Part shown: positions 42,800 through 51,669 of the stretch, piece by piece
Position numbering within the stretch: position 1 is the stretch's first letter
Layout of the letters: every line of letters starts with the position of its first letter
NCBI RefSeq assembly: GCF_900168045.1
Contig: NZ_FUYY01000001.1
Location: 248,001-312,000, forward strand
DNA from: Salegentibacter holothuriorum
GTDB taxonomy: Bacteria; Bacteroidota; Bacteroidia; Flavobacteriales; Flavobacteriaceae
DNA: 64,000 bases
Reading direction: 5' to 3'
The notes under the pieces: model-generated
Told to the model about the DNA's origin: nothing
The model's database searches: none
What the model saw: only the letters and a program-made list of their open reading frames with translations
Program-made: the position numbers and the translations under genes

Positions 42800-44470
42800 T
42801 TAGATTTTGCGGTAAGATTTTTTAATCATTTTATCCAGGTATTCTTCATCCGGTAAAGTAGTCACTTCCCTCCTTTTTGCCTGTTTGTAATTGATCACGG
42901 CTTTTTTAAATTCTCTTTGCTTAAAATAGTAATCGCCGGCAATTTTATAAACTTCCCAGAAATGAGGATTCAAATACTTTAATCGCTTAATTTTATCTTC
43001 TGAAACTTCTTTTTCTTTAGAAATAGCTTCAGTGATTTCCCGACTTAATTTTCGGTATTTCTCGTAATCTTTATAAGCTTCAGTATTTACAAAAGGATCT
43101 TCTGCAATGGTTTCTTCAGCAAGCATAACACTGCCTGACACATTTCCGTCTTCAAACTTTTTAAATGCAGTATCGAGATCGTAAGCCACAAAAGCACCCA
43201 ACTGGTATGGATTTGCCGACACCCAAACTTTTCTTTCTTCAGGTTTAAAAATGATTCCGTGATGGGCAAGCAATTGATTTATCGCCATTTCATTTCCCAT
43301 CCCCAGCTTAGCTCCCTTCAAACCTTCTTTATTTCTTAATATTTCAGCTGCTATTTGCGGGTTTAATTTCTCTTTTTCAGAAAGTAACTCCTGCATTTTA
43401 TCAAATCTATATTGTGTATGACTTTCCTCTATAGCCTTTAAATTTCGATTATCTTCCGCGTAAGCTTCACTTTGAAAATGATTGCTGCAAATTAATTTAT
43501 TTGAATTATCAACTTCATAAACTCCAAAATTTCCCGGGGCTACTTCAATTAAAATCGCTTTATGCTCTGAGGCGCTACCAACCATAATAGATTCTGAAAC
43601 AAAAACTTCACGCTTCTTAGCGATTTCTATAGCTTCTTTAGTTGAAGACGCATATTGTAAGATCTCACGAGTAACCAGGCTAATAGGAGTTTTGGCCTGC
43701 ATCGGAATTTTACTTTTTCCGGCATTAATCGTCACACTTATTCTCTTTTCATTCAAACCACTCACAGAGCCAATCATCCCTGCCCAGGTGTACATCATAA
43801 ACTTATGTCCTTTATCAGGATTAACAAAAGCTGCAATCTTTTCTTCTGCAAACTCATCGCCCGCATAAAAATCGAAATTCCTGCCTAAAAGTAATTGCCC
43901 ATCTTCTGTTTTATTGTCCCAGGCTGCAAAAGAAGTACATCCCACCAGCATTAAATCCTGCAACGCGTGACCAATATCGTGTGCTCCATGAAAATACAGC
44001 ATTCTAACATAAGCCGGGGCGAACTCATTATATTTCTGCAATCCAAAAAGCGAAGTACCGTAAATTTCTTGCTTATATTCTTCCGGAACGTGCAAATACA
44101 TTTTTCGATTAAACCAGGCCACGGTTTTTTTAAGAAAATTTCGATATCCTGTGCCGGGAACAAGTTCATAAATCTTTTCCATAAAGGCAGTTTCCTGCTT
44201 ATGCATCAACTCACGGGTTAAGCTTCCGCTTATTACACCGCGTTCTAAAGCATCTCCTTCAATATATAATTCCCAAATGCCGTATTTATTTTTATACATT
44301 GAATTTTCACCAATCCTATAATGAGTATCACTTAGCTTAGTTCTAGTAGTATCTATATTTTCTATTCCGGAAATATCGGGACGATCCTGCATGGAACGTT
44401 TTATTCCGCAGGAATTCAGGAGAAATAAGACTCCAATAAAGACTGATACTTTTACAAAAAACAATTTCAC
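42800..44470 (-). CDS. Lipoprotein C45-type Ntn acyltransferase/hydrolase
   Basis: The 556-residue protein carries a lipoprotein signal (FIGVLFLLNSCG, lipid Cys at residue 21), so it is anchored to a membrane. Residues about 60-420 resemble the C45 family (acyl-CoA:6-aminopenicillanic acid acyltransferase-like), N-terminal-nucleophile enzymes that activate by self-cleavage before a Cys. The candidate nucleophile is Cys178 in LMLVGCTSFAAWDN, followed by LLLGRNFDFYAG. The last 90 residues (YFKQREFKKAVINYKQAKRR) look like tetratricopeptide-type helices. It is not part of the classical aryl-polyene core; it may transfer or release an acyl chain outside the inner membrane. It adjoins the MMPL gene without a gap. 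Confidence 0.78.
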   Translation of the reverse strand: MKLFFVKVSVFIGVLFLLNSCGIKRSMQDRPDISGIENIDTTRTKLSDTHYRIGENSMYKNKYGIWELYIEGDALERGVISGSLTRELMHKQETAFMEKIYELVPGTGYRNFLKKTVAWFNRKMYLHVPEEYKQEIYGTSLFGLQKYNEFAPAYVRMLYFHGAHDIGHALQDLMLVGCTSFAAWDNKTEDGQLLLGRNFDFYAGDEFAEEKIAAFVNPDKGHKFMMYTWAGMIGSVSGLNEKRISVTINAGKSKIPMQAKTPISLVTREILQYASSTKEAIEIAKKREVFVSESIMVGSASEHKAILIEVAPGNFGVYEVDNSNKLICSNHFQSEAYAEDNRNLKAIEESHTQYRFDKMQELLSEKEKLNPQIAAEILRNKEGLKGAKLGMGNEMAINQLLAHHGIIFKPEERKVWVSANPYQLGAFVAYDLDTAFKKFEDGNVSGSVMLAEETIAEDPFVNTEAYKDYEKYRKLSREITEAISKEKEVSEDKIKRLKYLNPHFWEVYKIAGDYYFKQREFKKAVINYKQAKRREVTTLPDEEYLDKMIKKSYRKI

Positions 44471-47446
44471 TTAATCCATTCTTTTTAAAACCAGGATATC
44501 ATTTTGACGATAAGCAATTTCAAAGTTATAGTCTATTAGCCACCTGCTCTCGTACTCCGAAGTTAAAATAATTACTTTATCAGCATTTTTCTTTATCGCA
44601 TCTTTTAGGTTTTCAGCAATTGTTACTTCCGGTTTTTTAGCAATTATAAACACGGAAATGTCCTTAAATTCTGAAGGAAAATCTTTCTGAAATTTTAAAT
44701 TTTCAGAATTAGCGCTGAAAGTATTTTTTGAAATCTCTAAATTTTCTTCATTTGGATCAAAAACCGTAAAATGAGCATTTTGATTTTTCAGAAATAAGAA
44801 CACCGGTAAAAGTCCTAAGTAGGTGTTCTGTAAAAACACCTTTTCATTGGGTTCTATAAATCTAGAAATTATTAGAAACCGTTCCCTATTAATGGTAAAC
44901 TCCTTTTTTGCTTTTTTATAAATAGATTTATATCGATAATTCGATAAAACTTTCTGCTGGAAATATAGTTTTTCTTTTGAACCCTTACCTTTAAAAATTG
45001 ATGTGAAACTGAATGCTGGCTTTACATTTTTTTTTCTATTGAAGAACAAGATCTGAAAGATTTTTGTTTGCAACACAAATGCTACAATCATCGCTGTTAA
45101 AACCCCAATTACCGAAACAATAGAAACCGATTGCAACGCGGGATGTTTGGCAAAAACAAGTGCTCCAATTCCCAATAAAGTAGTTAAAACCGATAGTAAA
45201 ATAGAGGCTTGATAGGTTTGTAAAGCTGGTTTGCCGGTCTCATACTCTTTGAGGCAGGCATTGGTTATAAAAATGCTGTAATCTAAGCCCAGGCCAAATA
45301 TAAAGGTGGAAATAATAATATTAAGGACATTAAATTGAATATCAAAAATTGCCATAATTCCCAATGCAATAATCCAGGTGATGGCAATAGGTAAAAGCGT
45401 AAGTAAACTTAGTAATAAACTACGGTAGAAGAACAGTAAAACCAAGAAAACCGCAAGGACTGAAAACAAGATAAGTCGGTTAAATTCGCTTTTTAAATTC
45501 CCCAGAAAATCCTGGTTCATTTGTTTTCTATCTATTGCTATTATATTTTTATTTTCTTCCAGTACCTTTAATACTTCGGGTTGAGTTTCATCAAAACTAA
45601 CGGTACTGGTCACGGTAGCAAATCCTGGGCTTCTATTTATAAAATCATCTAAATAAAGCGTATTAACATTGCGATAATCATCAAGGAAAATTCCGCTGAA
45701 ATCTTTATTTAACTGTTTGTAAAAACGGGTAAAGCTTTTTTCCTTAAATCCAAGTTCAGCCGATTCTCTAAGAAGGTTTTCTTTTAGATTTTCCCTTTTA
45801 GTGCTGGTCCAGAAATCTTCCCAATTTTCTATTTTTTCATTCTGGGTTTGTGTAGAAAGCACTACTCCACCAATACTACTAAAGCTTTTAATTTTATTTT
45901 CATTTTTCAATAACCGTAATTCCTGGTATAACTCGTTGTTTTGTTCAAGGGCTTCCTCAATATCTTTTCCGTAGGAAACCAAATAAGTGGTTTTGGCAGC
46001 TTTTCCGGAGATATTCTTAACATGTTCCTCGGCTAGTTTTATATTTTCCGGTTCGTAATTAAGCTGAGAAAGATCTTCATTAAACTTCACTGAATTAAAA
46101 AAGAAAAGTCCACCTGCAAATAGTAAGATCACGCCACCAACAAGAAATTTATTCTGATAAAAACGCTTTGCAGCAATTTTATCTAACCAGTTCGATTTTA
46201 CTCCCCTGGGATCTTGTGGTACTTTGTAAAACTGCGGAATTAAAATTAATGCAAAAACAGAGGCAGTAACGACACTCACGGCGGCAAAAATTCCTAGGTC
46301 GTTCAAGGCTTCACTTTTAAGAAATAAAAGACATAAAAAAGCGATGGCCGTTGTAAAACTGCTCATTAAAATAGGCTTCGCCACATCTTTATAAAGCGAT
46401 TCCACATTAGCATTATTCCTGAAATGAGTAAGAATATGCAAGGCGTAATCCAGGCTAATTCCTAAAAGAATAGCACCAATACCCAAAGAAATAGCAGAAA
46501 CCGAAGATTTGGTAATATATAGAATGCTAATAGCCATTAAAGCGCCAAAAACACTGGGAATAAAGAGCAATAGAGGAACGTAGAACTTTCGGTAAAAGAA
46601 GATTAGTAAAATGAACAAAATACTAAAGGCAATGCTTAAGGTTATTTGAATATCCTTTTTAATCTGATTTGCATTAGCGATAGCATACAAAACCCCGCCA
46701 AAATATTGAGCGCTAACCTTTGAATTTCGATTTAAACCGGAAACAATTTGCTCCAATTCATTTATGAAAACTTCATTATTTTTAGTTTCTGAAGATGAAT
46801 ACTTGGGTGTGATAAACAATAGGAGATGTTGCTCATCTTTAGTGATCAAATAATTGTTATAGATCTTAAAATTACCATCAACCTGTAACTCACGAAGCTT
46901 TTGTAAGCCAAGGTTAGTTATAGAAAGTGGATCTTTAAATATAAATTGCTTAGTAACAAAGCCGGTGGGAGAAATCAGGTTTTTATACGATTTTTCCAGT
47001 CGGTCTCGAATACTATCAACCACCAAGCGACCTTCTATTTCATCGTAATCTTTGGTATTAAGAAATAAAGGTAAGTTTTGGTACACAAAATCGTAAACTT
47101 CCAGAATTCCTTCTTCAGGAACCTTTCCCTGAATTTTAGTGAGATATTCCGGTATTTTGCTATGAAGGGAATCGGTTAACTGATTTGCATATTGGGTAAG
47201 TGCTTCGGAATCTCTTTCTTCCGAAGAAATAGCAATAATGAGCTTATCGGAAAACTCGGTATGATCCAAAACCTTCCTTAAAACATCTTGTTTTTCCCCG
47301 GCTGGAATTAGTTTCGTAACATCTTCTTCTAATTGAACTTGACTGGCAAAATATCCACCGGCAAATACAAATAGCGCCAGTAACAAAAAACCAACTGCTT
47401 TTTGTTTTCGAAAAAAATAATAAAGCCTGAGAAAAAGAGTGTGCAT
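44471..47446 (-). CDS. MMPL/RND-type exporter with C-terminal methyltransferase-like domain
   Basis: The 991-residue protein has two MMPL repeats, each with a first helix, a large periplasmic loop and a five-helix bundle. The two halves span about residues 1-410 and 415-800 (AISLGIGAILLGISLDYALH and ISTFIFGLGLDYSIFITN are the two family motifs). It probably exports the pigment or a lipid carrier with the LolA-like protein. From about residue 828 the tail looks like a class I methyltransferase fold (HFTVFDPNEENLEISKNTF, KVIILTSEY), but the SAM-binding glycine loop is missing (VFLQNTYLGLLPVFLFL in its place), so it is probably inactive. Relatives as I recall carry a lysophospholipid acyltransferase domain between exporter and methyltransferase; no H-x4-D motif is present here. 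Confidence 0.82.
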   Translation of the reverse strand: MHTLFLRLYYFFRKQKAVGFLLLALFVFAGGYFASQVQLEEDVTKLIPAGEKQDVLRKVLDHTEFSDKLIIAISSEERDSEALTQYANQLTDSLHSKIPEYLTKIQGKVPEEGILEVYDFVYQNLPLFLNTKDYDEIEGRLVVDSIRDRLEKSYKNLISPTGFVTKQFIFKDPLSITNLGLQKLRELQVDGNFKIYNNYLITKDEQHLLLFITPKYSSSETKNNEVFINELEQIVSGLNRNSKVSAQYFGGVLYAIANANQIKKDIQITLSIAFSILFILLIFFYRKFYVPLLLFIPSVFGALMAISILYITKSSVSAISLGIGAILLGISLDYALHILTHFRNNANVESLYKDVAKPILMSSFTTAIAFLCLLFLKSEALNDLGIFAAVSVVTASVFALILIPQFYKVPQDPRGVKSNWLDKIAAKRFYQNKFLVGGVILLFAGGLFFFNSVKFNEDLSQLNYEPENIKLAEEHVKNISGKAAKTTYLVSYGKDIEEALEQNNELYQELRLLKNENKIKSFSSIGGVVLSTQTQNEKIENWEDFWTSTKRENLKENLLRESAELGFKEKSFTRFYKQLNKDFSGIFLDDYRNVNTLYLDDFINRSPGFATVTSTVSFDETQPEVLKVLEENKNIIAIDRKQMNQDFLGNLKSEFNRLILFSVLAVFLVLLFFYRSLLLSLLTLLPIAITWIIALGIMAIFDIQFNVLNIIISTFIFGLGLDYSIFITNACLKEYETGKPALQTYQASILLSVLTTLLGIGALVFAKHPALQSVSIVSVIGVLTAMIVAFVLQTKIFQILFFNRKKNVKPAFSFTSIFKGKGSKEKLYFQQKVLSNYRYKSIYKKAKKEFTINRERFLIISRFIEPNEKVFLQNTYLGLLPVFLFLKNQNAHFTVFDPNEENLEISKNTFSANSENLKFQKDFPSEFKDISVFIIAKKPEVTIAENLKDAIKKNADKVIILTSEYESRWLIDYNFEIAYRQNDILVLKRMD

Positions 47447-48667
47447 TTAAGGTTTTATCACCTGTTTTTGGTTCGTGACGGAAAATAAGAAATAAAACAC
47501 AATCCATAGCAGCAGGGCTGCAATTCCTGCAAGGGCAAAACTTCCAATGATATATTGCCAAAGCCCAAAGAAAATATCGGCAGTAGAATCAAAATCTTCC
47601 GGTCTTAATTCCCAGGCTAAACCGTGACCGGTAAGCAAAGAACCTGCCTGGTAGCTCGCATAAATTATAAAAGGAATAAGTGGAGGAATACTAATATTAC
47701 TAAAGAGAAATGCTACTACTTTGTTGAGTTTAAACATAGCCGCAAGGCTAAAGACCAATAGAGTATGTAAACCCCAAAACGGCAAAATACCTACAAACAC
47801 CCCAAGAGCGATCGCCGCTGCTTTCTTATGCGCAGGCTCCTGACTTTTAATTATATTTTCTTTCCAAAAACGTTTGTAACCTTTCTTCCTAAAATCCTGG
47901 TAAGTATCGCGTGGATGGATATAGAAAAAGCTTACCAAAACAAACCAAATGTAAAGTATTGTAATCCTAGTGATATCCCAAAAGGGTCTAAAATGTGTCA
48001 CCCGGTTTTCTTCATAAAAAACCTTGATAGGTACGTTTCTTACCTTTACTTTTCTCCAGGCAGACTTTACAATAATCTCAATTTCTAATTCAAATTTATT
48101 GGTGTAAAGCTTTATTTGATTAACTACTTTTAAGGGATAAAGTCTGTAGCCACTTTGCGTATCGGTAAGTTGAGTGCCGGTAACCACTAAAAACCAAAAA
48201 TTAGAAAATTTATTTCCGGTAGTACTTTTTCCCGGAATTCCATCCTGGCCCATATTACGGTCTCCTACCAGTAAAATCTCAGTCTCCGGTTTCTTCTCTT
48301 CTAAATGTGTAAGAAAAACATCAAGATCATCTGGATAATGTTGCCCGTCTGAATCTATGGTAATAGCATAATCATATCCTAATTCTTCAGCTAATTTAAA
48401 GCCGTGTTTTAAAGCCTCTCCTTTGCCTTTATTCTCTTCAAAATGATGAATGTTTATTTCGTGGAAATCCTTGAGAATAGTTTTCGTAGTATCTGTAGAA
48501 CCATCATTAACCACCACGAGATTAGAAGTATATAACAGTAAATCCTGTAAAACACTGCCCAGCGTCTTTTCGTTGTTGTAGGTTGGGATTAGAATACAAC
48601 AGTTTAAAGATTCAAATCTGGATTGATATATAGGTTTTTGGTTCAAAGTAAAATGGCTTTTTTGCAA
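47447..48667 (-). CDS. Glycosyltransferase family 2 with C-terminal DUF2062
   Basis: Residues about 20-240 form a GT2 domain of the dolichol-phosphate-mannose-synthase type: CCILIPTYNNEKTLGSVL, LVVVNDGSTDTT, YAITIDSDGQHYPDDL (with the metal-binding DSD) and DTQSGYRLYPLK. A membrane helix follows (ITILYIWFVLVSFFYI), then DUF2062 (about 285-400, KKAAAIALGVFVGILPFWGLHTLLV, with three helices). The fused layout is typical of Bacteroidota pigment clusters and of membrane glycosyltransferases that use a polyprenyl-phosphate or lipid acceptor. It may glycosylate the pigment or its lipid anchor (inference). It abuts the MMPL gene and follows the dehydratase gene by 38 bases. Confidence 0.85.
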   Translation of the reverse strand: MQKSHFTLNQKPIYQSRFESLNCCILIPTYNNEKTLGSVLQDLLLYTSNLVVVNDGSTDTTKTILKDFHEINIHHFEENKGKGEALKHGFKLAEELGYDYAITIDSDGQHYPDDLDVFLTHLEEKKPETEILLVGDRNMGQDGIPGKSTTGNKFSNFWFLVVTGTQLTDTQSGYRLYPLKVVNQIKLYTNKFELEIEIIVKSAWRKVKVRNVPIKVFYEENRVTHFRPFWDITRITILYIWFVLVSFFYIHPRDTYQDFRKKGYKRFWKENIIKSQEPAHKKAAAIALGVFVGILPFWGLHTLLVFSLAAMFKLNKVVAFLFSNISIPPLIPFIIYASYQAGSLLTGHGLAWELRPEDFDSTADIFFGLWQYIIGSFALAGIAALLLWIVFYFLFSVTNQKQVIKP

Positions 48668-48705
48668 AAGTATAATTAAAAAGCAAAACGCAATATGCTA
48701 AACCG

Positions 48706-49077
48706 CTAAGATTCAATCTTTTTATAAAAAGAATTGATTTTTAATGAAATACCTGCTGAATTTCTGGCTATTCCTTTAAGCTTTATTTCGCCGTTTATTT
48801 CTTCAATTTCAGATTCCAGGTTTAATATGGAATCTTGGTTAGGGTCTACCACGGCCATAAATTTTATATTAGCACCTTTTTTAAACTGAAGTTTAAAACC
48901 GCATTTTCGCTCTGCTTCTTCCTTAAATAAATGCATTAAAATAACTCCGGGAGTTACCGGCCTGCCAGGAAAGTGCCCGTTATAAATAGCATGGGTTTTA
49001 TCAATTTGAAGTTGGGTAATATGTTTTTCGCCTTCCTTGGAAGAATTCAATACCGAATAAAAATCTTTTAATAACAT
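48706..49077 (-). CDS. Hotdog 3-hydroxyacyl-ACP dehydratase subunit with His but no Glu
   Basis: The 123-residue protein is a FabZ/FabA-like single hotdog. YNGHFPGRPVTPGVILMHLF aligns with the FabZ active stretch GHFPGxPxxPGVLxxE. His35 is present, but the catalytic Glu, which in E. coli FabZ is 14 residues on, is replaced by His49. The protein therefore carries only one half of the catalytic pair. The other dehydratase of the operon (55267-55716) has the opposite pattern. In aryl-polyene pathways two such proteins (ApeI and ApeP) are known to work as a heterodimer. A repeat-filled 166-base gap separates this gene from the upstream LolA-like gene. Confidence 0.8.
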   Translation of the reverse strand: MLLKDFYSVLNSSKEGEKHITQLQIDKTHAIYNGHFPGRPVTPGVILMHLFKEEAERKCGFKLQFKKGANIKFMAVVDPNQDSILNLESEIEEINGEIKLKGIARNSAGISLKINSFYKKIES

Positions 49078-49097
49078 ATATTGGTTGGTTGTTGGTG

Positions 49098-49204
49098 TTT
49101 TACTCGATAATCGAGATTAAATGCTCCGAGGCTTGCCTCGAAATCAGATTATATTTTCCAATAACAATGCTTCGTGAGCTTGCTCTGAAGTTTTTTACTA
49201 AATT
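49098..49204. repeat. Intergenic hairpin repeat, copy C
   Basis: The copy has the head palindrome CTCGATAATCGAG (49103-49115), CGAGGC TT GCCTCG with GCTTGC at 49131-49136, a shared middle (CAGATTATATTTTCCAA) and CTTCGTGAGC TT GCTCTGAAG with GCTTGC at 49178-49183. It is the best-preserved copy and nearly identical to copy B. It lies inside the pigment operon between the LolA-like and the dehydratase genes, in the longest gap of that operon. Confidence 0.85.
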
Positions 49205-49243
49205 AAACAGAAAATTCAGGATTTTTAGTCTTTATAGTAGGTT

Positions 49244-49864
49244 TTAAGGTTGAAACACTGAAGGCGGAATTTCTTTATTCCACTGGATTTCGCTAAACTC
49301 AATAACGGTAGCATCGCCCGACTCTTCAATCAAACTTACTTTTTCTACTAAACTCTCAGCATTAAACTGCATTTGTATTTCTGAAAATATTTGCTTTAAA
49401 TGCTTATCCTTAGGAATAATAACCGCAATTATTTTATCATTTTCCTTAAAATATGAGAAATTAAAATTTTCATTATCCTGAAGCAATTTACCGCTAATTG
49501 TTCCGGTTATTAATTTGGCTATTTTTCCGAAAAGTTTGCTGGAAGCGATATTTCTAACACTCTTATCACCAGCATCATTAATATGTAACTCATCACTTAT
49601 TAAAAAAATTACATAATCTTGAGGTTCTGTATATTCCCACTTTAATTTTTCGGAATTCTGATAATATAACTTTCCCCGGCTCACAGTTTCGTCTGTGATC
49701 ATCTCCATTTTTTTAGTCTGGATAAAATTAGCCTGTAGAGTTTTAAGCTCATTGGCTTTAGCTATCATTTTTCCCTGAAATTGAGCAATTTCTGTTTCCG
49801 AAATTTCTTGCTGAGCAAACAGGTTAAGACTAAAAAACAAAAATAACAAACTAAGAATACGCAT
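49244..49864 (-). CDS. LolA-like outer-membrane lipoprotein carrier
   Basis: The 206-residue protein has a signal peptide (LSLLFLFFSLNLFAQQE) and a LolA/LolB fold: LKTLQANFIQTKKMEMITDE, GKLYYQNSEKLKWEYTEPQDY and FSEIQMQFNAESLVEKVSL. LolA carries lipoproteins across the periplasm; copies inside aryl-polyene clusters are thought to carry the polyene lipid instead, handing it on from the MMPL exporter. It overlaps the end of the polysaccharide deacetylase gene by 14 bases, so translation is coupled. It is followed by a repeat copy before the next gene. Confidence 0.83.
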   Translation of the reverse strand: MRILSLLFLFFSLNLFAQQEISETEIAQFQGKMIAKANELKTLQANFIQTKKMEMITDETVSRGKLYYQNSEKLKWEYTEPQDYVIFLISDELHINDAGDKSVRNIASSKLFGKIAKLITGTISGKLLQDNENFNFSYFKENDKIIAVIIPKDKHLKQIFSEIQMQFNAESLVEKVSLIEESGDATVIEFSEIQWNKEIPPSVFQP

Positions 49865-50621
49865 TGATTTCCAGTAATTTATCGGGCCTTACAACCTCGT
49901 AATTATTATTTTTCAAAAATACCAACAACTGTTCCAGTATCTTGACGGTTTTAGCATTATTATCGTGTAAAAGAATAATCGCACCGGGTTTTATTCTTTT
50001 CTTAATTCTATTTAAAACAATTTCTTCGGAAGAAACTATTGCATCAAAAGATCTGATACTCCATCCTACAGATATTAAACCGGTTTTTTGAAGTGCTTTG
50101 TGTGTTTTTGGACTAACTATACCAAATGGAGGCCTAAATAGCATCATTTTTATGCCAGCTGTTTCTTCGGCAATTCTATTACACTCCTTAATTTCCCAAA
50201 CAATTCTGGAAACTCCCAAAGCACCCATTTTTCGTGTATGCGTATAGGTGTGGTTTCCTACAAGGTGGCCCTTTTCAATAATTTCTTTAAAGATATCAGG
50301 TTGTTCTTCAATCCTTTTTCCAATACAGAAGAATCCGGCTTTAGCCTTATATTTGTCAAGAACTTTTAATATTTCAAGCGTATTTTCCACCGGTCCATCG
50401 TCAAAAGTTATGGCGATCTGGTTTTCTTTGATCTTTCGATTTTCGCTAAAAGATTCTACGAAAAAATTAAAACGCACATTGGTAGAAACTGTGAGTAAAA
50501 ATAAGATGTAAAAAACTATAAAAGCCAGCACATACATAAATGATGCGAGCCCAAAAAAGGCTAATACCAGTCCTGCAGACACCAAGAGAATGATAATCGT
50601 ATTTATAATTCTAAACCGCAC
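49851..50621 (-). CDS. NodB-type polysaccharide deacetylase (CE4)
   Basis: The 256-residue protein starts with two hydrophobic helices (INTIIILLVSAGLVLAFFG and MYVLAFIVFYILFLLTV), which anchor it in the inner membrane. The NodB domain follows (about residues 68-235): AITFDDGPVENTL holds the catalytic Asp and the Asp metal ligand, NHTYTHTRKMG the metal His pair, LFRPPFGIVSP, WSIRSFDA and GAIILLHD the remaining catalytic and structural motifs. All expected residues are present. Its substrate in this operon is unknown; it could deacetylate an N-acetyl sugar added to the pigment by the GT2 protein (inference). It overlaps the neighbouring LolA and ketosynthase genes by 14 and 11 bases. Confidence 0.86.
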   Translation of the reverse strand: MRFRIINTIIILLVSAGLVLAFFGLASFMYVLAFIVFYILFLLTVSTNVRFNFFVESFSENRKIKENQIAITFDDGPVENTLEILKVLDKYKAKAGFFCIGKRIEEQPDIFKEIIEKGHLVGNHTYTHTRKMGALGVSRIVWEIKECNRIAEETAGIKMMLFRPPFGIVSPKTHKALQKTGLISVGWSIRSFDAIVSSEEIVLNRIKKRIKPGAIILLHDNNAKTVKILEQLLVFLKNNNYEVVRPDKLLEINAYS

Positions 50622-51669
50622 TTAGTAAAATTAAACTGTGATCCCGCCCAAGATACTGATTGTAAATCAAAATACTCTTCAATTCTTTTGGGGTTGAAGT
50701 ATTTAGCTTCAACACAGAGGGAATTCTGCCGCTTTTTAAAATTTTACACGCTGAGTAAAGCGCAAATCCAGAAACAGTATCATAGTCCCCTACCAAATGT
50801 TTATACCCTAACTGCGGAATATCTTTAAATAGACTTTGCTGAAGATTCTTATAATAGTGGTCGTACCTATTATCGCCATTACTTCCTAAAAGCACTGCAT
50901 CTATTGCAGCAGCATTGATATTGTTTTTATTCAGGAAAATTTCAACTTCAGCATTTATTTTTTCCGGCTGAATTGAATTTTTTATAGAAATGCCTTTAAA
51001 TTCGGCATAGGAGTTATTGTTTTTTTCTGTTGAAAGTATAAAGAAATGTGCGCCTTCTGAAGTGATTGTGCCCGGTGAATCTTCTTTCCACAAATCAAGG
51101 TTATGAATATCAACAGATTTTAACTGTCCATCCAGCGCTCTAAACTGAGTGATATTTTCTGAAAGCTCATCTACTCCTCCAACCAAAACCGATTTCTTTA
51201 CTGAAGTTTCTAAAAGTTGCAATTCTGCATCTAGCAAAGCACTTTCCAAAGAAGCCGAATTTTGTGAATAGGTTACATTGTAATTTTTACAGCCTAAATT
51301 TAAAGCAATTTGACCTCCAATAGTGTTATGGGTAGATTGTATAAATGAAGTTGGCGACAACAATTCTTCTTGCTGGTCTATTAAATTTTCCAGGAATCTC
51401 TCGGTATCCTGTTTGCAACCTTCTCCGGTTCCGGTAATAATGGCATCGGGAATTTCAGTATTTGTTTCGTTTAAAGCTACTTTTGACGAACTAATTCCCA
51501 TTTTGATGGCTTTAGACATTCGCCTTAAGGCCATTGGCTTTATAAACTCCTTATAATTTGGTGAAAGTGCCGGGAAAATATTTTTATGATAGGAAATCGG
51601 ATTTTCTTCCTTCTCTGTAGTCTGAGCCGAAATACTACTAATCCCGTTAATATAGACTTTAGGCTTCAT
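50611..51669 (-). CDS. Chain-length-factor-like ketosynthase without active Cys
   Basis: The 352-residue protein has the thiolase/ketosynthase fold, but the nucleophile elbow reads NVTYSQNSASLESALL (about residues 131-146) with no cysteine, and the usual GHTLGAAGA is replaced by VGDYDTVSGFALYSA. In type II polyketide systems such non-catalytic partners are chain length factors that pair with the active ketosynthase; ApeC plays that part in aryl-polyene synthesis. Its start overlaps the stop of the active ketosynthase (51659-52849) by 11 bases, as expected for equal amounts of both subunits. So a heterodimer of these two is the best reading. Confidence 0.82.
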   Translation of the reverse strand: MKPKVYINGISSISAQTTEKEENPISYHKNIFPALSPNYKEFIKPMALRRMSKAIKMGISSSKVALNETNTEIPDAIITGTGEGCKQDTERFLENLIDQQEELLSPTSFIQSTHNTIGGQIALNLGCKNYNVTYSQNSASLESALLDAELQLLETSVKKSVLVGGVDELSENITQFRALDGQLKSVDIHNLDLWKEDSPGTITSEGAHFFILSTEKNNNSYAEFKGISIKNSIQPEKINAEVEIFLNKNNINAAAIDAVLLGSNGDNRYDHYYKNLQQSLFKDIPQLGYKHLVGDYDTVSGFALYSACKILKSGRIPSVLKLNTSTPKELKSILIYNQYLGRDHSLILLSAV

